DNA from: Symsagittifera roscoffensis
Taxonomy: Eukaryota > Xenacoelomorpha > Acoela > Convolutidae
Direction: 5' to 3'
NCBI RefSeq assembly: GCF_963678635.1
Contig: NC_087064.1
Location: 17,229,802-17,293,801, forward strand
DNA: 64,000 nucleotides
The stretch's first letter is position 1, and the number at the start of each line of letters is the position of its first letter. The notes beneath the pieces were generated by a model. It was given only the letters and a program-made list of their open reading frames with translations. It searched no databases and was not told the DNA's origin. A program made the translations under genes and the position numbers. Shown here in pieces: positions 56,791 to 64,000 of this stretch.

Positions 56791-57706
56791 CCCGGGTTGA
56801 CCAAAACTTCTTATCATACAATTTTCATATATGAGAAACTTCTTGTCATACAATTTCATACAATTCCATACGTATAGAAAATTGTATGAAAACTCTATGA
56901 TAAGCATTTTTCCATATATGAAAATTGTATGATAGGTGTTTTCCCATAAACCAAAAATTTTGATTTTTTCTTTCTGAATTTAGTTTCTGAAAAAATTTCG
57001 GCTGTGTTTGCAACCGAACACAAGTGACTAAGACCTTGGTTACTGAAAACACCAAAGGTTGGACGGTCTTGCATTTACAATGTATAGAAAACGACCTAAA
57101 TACGGCTGTCTTTCACAATTGATATAACAAAAGTAACAAACTTTTATTTTTTGCCAAAATTTTTTAATGATGATTATTTTAAACTTTTGAATTTTCAACA
57201 TATCAGACATTGATCAAGGCATACATGAACACCCCATACAAAAGAAATATGCATTTTCAGCGTTTTTGAAAAAAAAAATTAAGTGAAAAGAAAATAAAAG
57301 CCAATTTTATCGTATGCAGGACTACGTTATGCACACAAAATATTAAATTTTGCATGCAAAAAAATTTTTTTCGAAAAAAGTTTGTTTGCGTACGAAATTC
57401 GATTTGCGGTTGAAAAAAACTAAAAATTTTTTGGGCCAATTTTCAAAATTACTCGAAAAAATTTTTGTGTCGCCATCAAAAAAATGCCAGTCATACAATT
57501 TCCATATATGGGAATTCTATGATAGGCATTTTTTAAAAAAAAAAACGAAAACCTCAGTTTTTTATCACCAGACTGTTTTATTAGAATCAAATAGCCACAG
57601 AAATAATTTAGAAATTGTATGAAAATTGTATGACAAGCATTTTTCCACACACTTGATGTATGGAATTGTATGATAAGCATTTTCGGTGTATGGAGGTCAA
57701 CCCGGG
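56791..57706 (+). mobile_element. TIR element (MITE-like), copy 1
   Basis: Bounded by CCCGGGTTGACC at the left and its reverse complement GGTCAACCCGGG at the right. Flanking bases are TG on both sides. The inside is packed with variants of ATCATACAATTTCCATATATG, itself partly palindromic. No transposase. It corresponds to copy 2 in reverse orientation along its whole length. Confidence 0.75.
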
Positions 57707-57935
57707 TGGCAACAATGAGTGATATACATGCAAAACAGTTATGAAAAGTCTCAAGAGATTTGCTATTATTTTGCATTAGTAACTCAAAGTGCAGCAAGGT
57801 TTAAGTATAAGCATGGAAAATAGTTTTAAAATGTGTTTTTTATTTTGATTGACATATGAAGGGTTCTTTGTCTTCAATTCTCAGAAAATTTTGTCTGGTT
57901 CTGTAACTTACCGTCTCGGATGCAGAGGAGAATTA
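57707..57935. other. Spacer between the two TIR elements
   Basis: 229 bases. The right part (about 57,850-57,930) is a diverged copy of the repeat at about 56,250-56,340, so copy 2 inserted into that older repeat. Confidence 0.5.
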
Positions 57936-58873
57936 CCCGGGTTGACCTCCATACACCGAAAATGCTTACCATACAATTCCATACATCAAGTGTGTGGAAA
58001 AATGCTTGTCATACAATTTTCATACATTTTCTAAAAATGGTTGAAAACTGGTATAAACTTATTTCTGTGGCTGTTTGATTCAAATAAAACAGTCTGGTGA
58101 TAAAAAAAACTGAGGTTTTTGTTTTTGAAAAAAATGCTTATCATACAATTCCCATATATGGAAATTGTATGACTGGCATTTTTTTGATGGCGACACAAAA
58201 AATTTTTCAAGTAATTTTGAAAATTTGGCCCAAAATTTTTTTTGTTTTTTTTTCAACGGCAAATCGAATTTTGTACGCAAACAAACATTTTTCGAAAAAA
58301 AATTTTTTGCATGCAAAATATAATATTTTGTGTCCATAACGTAGTCTTGGATGCGATAAAATTGGCTTTTATTTCTTTTCACCTAATTTTTTTTTTCAAA
58401 AACGGTGAAAATTCCTATTTCTTTTGAATGGAGTATTAATATATGCCTTGATCAATGTTTGATAAATTGATAATTCAAAAATTTAAAAAAATCATCATTA
58501 AAAATTTTGCCAAAAAATAAAAGTTTGTTTCTTTTGTTATATGAATTGTGAAAGAGAGCCAAATTCAGGTCGTTTTCTATGCATTGTAAATGTAAGACCG
58601 TCCAACCTTCGGTGTTATGAGTAACCAAGGTCTTTGTCACTCGTGTTCGGTTGCAAACACAACCAAAGAATTTTCAGAAACTAAATTAAGAAAGAAAAAA
58701 TCAAAGTTTTTGGTTTATGGGAAAACACCTATCATACAATTTTCATATATGGAAAAATGCTTATCATAGAGTTTTCATACAATTTTCTGTACGTTTGGAA
58801 TTGTATGAAATTGTATGACAAGAAGTTTCTCATATATGGAAATTGTATGATAAGAAATTTTGGTCAACCCGGG
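57936..58873 (-). mobile_element. TIR element (MITE-like), copy 2, inverted
   Basis: Same ends as copy 1 (CCCGGGTTGACC ... GGTCAACCCGGG), flanked by TA on both sides, consistent with a TA target duplication as in Tc1/mariner-type elements. Its sequence is the reverse complement of copy 1 with small differences. Confidence 0.78.
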
Positions 58874-59384
58874 TAGTTTGAAAAGTGTCCGATGGGTCAA
58901 TTGTTTGTTTACCTACAAATTTGTGTACGGTGAAAATTATCACGAGTTATGTAAACTACAAAATAATATACTAGTGAAAAATGATATGATTCAATTAGCC
59001 TGACTCGATTAAATTGTAAAGGATTTCCGACTTGGTCTTTTTTGCCGATTTGCTAACGTTTTAAAAGAAGACAGGAAGTTTGTTGCAAAAAGTGTCTCTC
59101 AATATAATCCACTTTGGAACAACTTTATTCCAACAAATCTCCCAAAAAACAACACAGGTTAAACATTGTCTTTAGATTGAGCTCGAAGCGTTTTTTTTTG
59201 GCTGTTAAAGAAAAGAAAAAAAACGCGTGAAAAATAGCTAATTTAAAAACATATTTTGCTGTGAGAAAAAAGAACACCAATTTTATAATCCATCATTTTC
59301 CTTCGAAATGAAAAAACAAAAATTTTTCTTTACGATTAAATTTTTCCATTTTATACATTTACTGTTTGCTAAAGCGTTCGTTAG
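58874..59384. other. Non-coding spacer
   Basis: AT-rich with no gene or repeat recognised. It leads into the second satellite. Confidence 0.4.
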
Positions 59385-60655
59385 GGTCAATAAAGCTCAT
59401 CTAAGATTGTTCTTAGAACTATTTTTCACGAGAAAAGGAATGGGCTTACCCCGGATCCTCTACGAGCAAGCTTGTTTATATTGAAAGCCAACTGAAGCAA
59501 TTTTGTCAGTGTTGGACCTCATTTTGAGCTTGTTTACACTTTGGGTCGTAACTTTTGAACCACTAATTGCACAGTTCCCATCTCTTGCGAACAGCGAACC
59601 GTCATCTATATCTAACTTCGTTAAGCTTAGATCAAAGCTGTGCGATCCCTCCTTCATGCCCAAACAAGCGTTCTACACCCCTGAGACCTCCCGTTTTCAG
59701 CTAATAATAGGGATATTCAGGGTTGCTCACAAGCTCGTGCAGCTCACCCTAAGGTAAAACAAGCTCATCTGAGGTCGTTCTTAGATCTATTTTCCACGAG
59801 AAAGCGAATGTGTTTGTCCCGAAAGCTCTATGAGCTATTTTTGTTATCTTAAATCAGCCATATCCCACTTCGCTAAGATAAAGTTGAAGCTTGGCAATCA
59901 GTCCATCATGCCCAAACAAGCGTTCTACACCCCTGAGACCTTCATTTTTCAGCTCAAAATAGAGCTCTTCAGGGTTGCTCACAAGCTCGTGCAGCTCACC
60001 TTAAGGTAAAACAAGCTCAACTAAGCGTTTTCTTAGACCTATTCTTAATGAGAAAGCGAGTGGGTTTGTCCCGAAAGCTCTATGAGCAACTTTTGTTATC
60101 TTAAAAGCCAACTGAACCAACTTTGCCAGTTTTGGACGTCAATTTGAGGTTGTTTACAATTTGGGTCATAACTTTTGAGCAACTGATTGCACATCTCCCA
60201 TCATCCGCGACCAGCTAACCAATATCCATATATAACTTCGCTAAGATTAGGTCGAAGCTGATCGATCACTCCTCCATGCCCAAACAAGCGTTCTGGTCAC
60301 TGATACTTTCATTTTTCAGCTCAAAATAGAGGTCTTCAGGGTCTCTCACAAGCTCGTGCAGCTCATCCAAGGGTCAAATAAGCTCATCTAAGATGGTTCG
60401 TAGATTTTTTTTACGAGAAAAAGAATGGGCGTACCCCGGATGCCCTACGAGGAAGCTTTATTATATTAAAAGCCAACTGAAGCAACTTTTGCCAGTGTTG
60501 GACCACCTTTTATGCTTGTTTACATTTTGGCTCATAACTTTTGAACCACAAATTGCACAGTTCCCATCTCTTGCGAAAAGCTATCCATCATCCATATCCA
60601 ACTTGGCTACGAGTAGGTCGAAGCTGTACAATTATTCCTTTACTGAAGGCCTCTA
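59385..60655 (-). repeat. Satellite 2, reverse-oriented block
   Basis: About three and a half units of a repeat of roughly 350 bp, reverse complement to those after 60,656. Recognisable phrases on the + strand are AAAGCCAACTGAA, TTGTTTACA followed by TTTGGGTC, and AAACAAGCGTTCT. No gene is supported; short ORFs here are repeat shadows. Confidence 0.85.
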
Positions 60656-63600
60656 ATTTGAGCTGAACAATGAAGGTATCAGTGACGAGAACGCTTGTTT
60701 GGGCACGGAGGAGTGATCGCACAGCTTCGACTTAAACTTAGCGAAGTTAGATATGGATATTAATTAGCTGCTCGCGAATGATGGGAGATGACCAATCAGT
60801 CGTTCACAAGTTATAACCCGAACCGTAAAAAAGCTCAAATTGAGATCCAAAACTGGCAAAGTTGCTTCAGCTGGCTTTTAAGATAACAAAAGTTATTCAT
60901 AGAGCTTTCGGTACAAACCCAATTGCTTTCTCGTAAAAAATAGGTTTAGGAACGACCGTAGATGCGCTTGTTTTTTCTTAGGGTGAGCTGTACGAGCTTG
61001 TGAGCAACACTGAATACCTCTATTTTGAGCGGAAAAATGAAGGTCTCAGGGGGTAGAACGCTTGTTTCGACACGAAGGAGTGGTCGCACAGCTTCGACCG
61101 GATTTCAGCGAAGTAAGATATAGATAATGCTTAGCTGCATGCAAGAGATGGGAGCTGTGTAATCAGTGGTTCAAAACCTATGACCCGAACCGTAATTAAG
61201 CTCAAATTGAGGTCCAAAACTGTCAAAGTTGCTTCAGTTGGCTTTTAAGATAATAAATGTTGCTCGTAGAGCTTTCGAGACAGACCCATTCGCATTGTCG
61301 TGAAAAATAAGTCTAAGAACGACCTTAGACGAGCTTGTTTTACCTTAGGGTGAGCTGTACGAGCTTGTAAAAAACTCCGAAGACCCCTTTTTTGAGCTCG
61401 AAAAAGAACGTCTCAGTGGCGTAGAACGCTTTCTTGGAAATAAGGCGTGATCGCAGGGCTTCAACCTAAAGGTTGCGAAGTTAGATATGGATACTGATTA
61501 GATGCTCGCGATTGATGGGAGCTGTGTAGTCAGTGGCTCAAAATTTATGACCCGATTCGTAAACAAGCTCAAATTGAGGTCCAAAACTGGCAAAGTTGCT
61601 TCAATTGGCGTTTAAGATAACAAAAGTTGCTCATAGAGCTTTAGGAACAACCCCATTCGCTTTCTCGTGAAAAATAATCCTAAGAACGACCTTAGACGAG
61701 CTTGTTTTACCTTAGGGTGAGCTGTACGAGCTTGTGAAAAACTCCGAAGACCCCTTTTTGAGCTCGAAAAAGAACGTCTCAGTGGCGTAGAACGCTTTCT
61801 TGGAAATAAGGCGTGATCGCAGGGCTTCAACCTAAAGATATTGGATAGCTGCTCGCGAATGATGGGAGATGTGCAATCAGTCCTTCAAAAGTTATGACCC
61901 AAATTGTAAACAAGCTCAAACTGAGGTTCAAAACTGGCAAAGTTGCTTCAGTTGGCTTTTAAGATAACAAAAGTTGCTCGTAGAGCTTTCGATACAGACC
62001 CATTCGAATTTTCGTGAAAAATAGGTCTAGGAACGACCTTAGTTGAGCTTGTTTTACCTTAGAGTGAGCTGCACGAGCTTGTGAGCAACCCTGAATACCT
62101 CTATTCTGAGCGGAAAAAAGAAGGTCTCAAGGGGTAGAACGCTTGTTTGGGCACGAAGGAGTGGTCGCACAGCTTCGACCAATTTTCAGCGAAGTTAGAT
62201 ATAGATAATGCTTAGCTGCATGCAATAGATGGCAGCTGTGTAATCAGTGGTTCGAAACCTATGACCCGAACCGCAAACAAGCTCAAACTGAGGTCCAAAC
62301 TGGCAAAGTTGCTTCAATTGGCGTTTAAGTTACAAAAGTTGCTCATAGAGCTTTAGGAACAACCCCATTCGCTTTCTCGTGAAAAATAAGTCTAAGAACG
62401 ACCTTAGACGAGCTTGTTTTACCTTAGGGTGAGCTGTACGAGCTTGTGAAAAACTCCGAAGACCCCTTTTTTGAGCTCGAAAAAGAACGTCTCAGTGGGA
62501 TAGAATGCTTTCTTGGAAATAAGGCGTGATCGCAGGGCTTCAACCTAAAGATATTGGATAGCTGCTCGCGAATGATGGGAGATATGCAATCAGTCCTTCA
62601 AAAGTTATGACCCAAATTGTAAACAAGCTCAAACTGAGGTTCAAAACTGGCAAAGTTGCTTCAGTTGGCTTTTAAGATAACAAAAGTTGCTCGTAGAGCT
62701 TTCGATACAGACCCATTCGAATTTTCGTGAAAAATAAGTCTAGGAACGACCTTAGTTGAGCTTGTTTTACCTTAGAGTGAGCTGCACGAGCTTGTGAGCA
62801 ACCCTGAATACCTCTATTCTGAGCGGAAAAAAGAAGGTCTCAAGGGGTAGAACGCTTGTTTGGGCACGGAGGAGTGGTCGCACAGCTTCGACCGATTTTC
62901 AGCGAAGTTAGATATAGATAATGCTTAGCTGCATGCAATAGATGGCAGCTGTGTAATTAGTGGTTCAAAACCTATGACCCGAACCGCAAACAAGCTCAAA
63001 CTGAGGTCCAAAACTGGCAAATTTGCTTCGATTGGCGTTTAAGATAACAAAAGTTGCTCATAAGCTTTCGGAAAAACCCCATACACTTTCTCTTGAAAAT
63101 TAAGTCTAAGAAGGACCTTAGACGAGCTTGTTTTACCTTAGGGTGAGCTGTACGAGCTTGTGAAAAACTCCGAAGACCCCTATTTCGAGCTCCAAAATGA
63201 CCGTCTCAGTGGCGTAGAACGCTTGCTTGGGAATGAAGGAGTAACCGCAGGAAATCAACCCAATTTTAGCGAAATTAGATATGATTGATGATTAGCTGCT
63301 CGCAAATAATGTAAACTGTGCAATCAGTGGTTCAAAAGTTATGACCCATATTGTAAACAAGCTGAAATTGAGTTCCAAAACTGGCAATATTGATTCAGTT
63401 GGCTTTTAAAATAACAAAATTTACTCGTATAATTGCCAAGATAAGCCGATTTACTTTCTCGTGAAAAAGAGGACATAAAAAATTACCTTAGATGAGCTTG
63501 TTTGACCCTAGGGTGAGCTGTACAAGCTTTTGAGCAACCCTTAAGACCCCTCATTTGAGCTCGAAAATGAGGGTCTCAGTGGCGTAGAAAGCCAGCTTGG

Positions 63601-64000
63601 GAATAAGGCGTGATCGCAGGGCTTCAACCTAAAGATTGCGAAGTTAGATATGGATATTGATTAGCTGCTCGCGGTTGATGGGATATGTGCAATCAGTCCT
63701 TCAAATTTTATGACCCAAATTGTAAACAAGCTCAAAATGAGGTTCAAAGTTGGCAAAGTTGCTTCAGTTGGCTTTTAATATAACAAAAAATGCTTGTAGA
63801 GCTTTCGAGACAGACCCATTCGCATTGTCGTGAAAAAAAGGTCAAGGAACGACCTTAGTTGAGCTTGTTCTACCTTAGAGTGAGCTGCAAGAGCTTGTGA
63901 GCAACCCTGAATACCTCTATTTTGAGCGGAAAAATGAAAGTCTCAAGGGGTAGAACGCTTGTTTGGACACAAAGGAGTGGTCGCACAGCTTCGACCGATT
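60656..64000 (+). repeat. Satellite 2, forward-oriented block (continues past window end)
   Basis: Units of about 350-370 bp begin GAGCTTGTTTTACCTTAG at about 61,333, 61,698, 62,046, 62,409, 62,758 and 63,124. Alternate units share variants (GTGAGCTGTACGAGCTTGTG versus GTGAGCTGCACGAGCTTGTG), which gives a higher-order period of about 712 bp. Units from 61.6 to 63.0 kb are the most alike, so local amplification there is recent. Confidence 0.9.

Noticed and set aside
57350-58427. ORFs of 60-125 codons inside the TIR elements
   Set aside because: They are mirror images between the inverted copies and on opposite strands, with no known domain. They result from AT-rich repeats with few stops.
61612-61830. 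72-codon - strand ORF in satellite 2
   Set aside because: Repeats in other units with stops and indels; a repeat shadow.

Overview
The window looks like AT-rich, repeat-dominated invertebrate (metazoan) nuclear DNA. The reasons are LTR retroelements of the Ty3/gypsy and BEL/Pao types, a perfect short spliceosomal intron, a TATA- and AATAAA-flanked secreted saposin-like gene, and kilobases of satellite DNA. I cannot name the species. There is no bacterial-style gene organisation, and I recognised no tRNA or rRNA gene.

Layout. (1) 1 to about 15,000: most of a large, well-preserved, envelope-bearing LTR retroelement on the + strand, with its 5' end outside the window. It has a Gag-protease ORF and an RT-RNase H-integrase ORF (broken by one frame change inside RT), then two tiny hydrophobic ORFs, a 378-codon ORF with no methionine codon, an 872-aa envelope glycoprotein of apparent chuvirus/mononegavirus type, a 597-aa protein of unknown family, a 79-bp intron with consensus splice signals, a 1.4-kb non-coding tail and a poorly defined 3' LTR. 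(2) 15,582-15,855: a near-perfect palindrome. (3) 16.3-20.7 kb: a decayed BEL/Pao element, + strand. (4) 21.2-36.8 kb: a satellite of 22-bp monomers, with higher-order units of about 2.31 kb that alternate as 4.62-kb dimers in its left part. (5) 37.2-39.4 kb: a deleted Ty3/gypsy element with both LTRs. (6) 40.8-45 kb: decayed, rearranged BEL/Pao pieces on the - strand. (7) 46.9-49.9 kb: a broken second copy of the envelope end of the first retroelement, cut by a 200-base assembly gap. (8) 50.1-52.5 kb: two diverged direct copies of an unknown repeat. (9) 52.8-53.1 kb: the only intact host-like gene, a saposin-like secreted protein. (10) 56.8-58.9 kb: two copies of a 0.9-kb terminal-inverted-repeat element in opposite orientation. 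(11) 59.4-64.0 kb: a second satellite of about 350-370 bp units whose orientation flips near 60.65 kb.

How the parts work together. The first retroelement is the most interesting object. Gag, protease, RT/RNase H and integrase would make and insert the cDNA, and the envelope protein could make it infectious between cells. Downstream of pol the ORFs form a chain with ATGA or 13-nt stop/start overlaps. Within the chain sits an ORF that has no start codon but whose 3' end keeps its protein sequence in the second copy through mostly synonymous changes. This suggests a spliced or reinitiation-based way of expressing several structural proteins. The final ORF is of unknown function and is partly conserved between the two copies.
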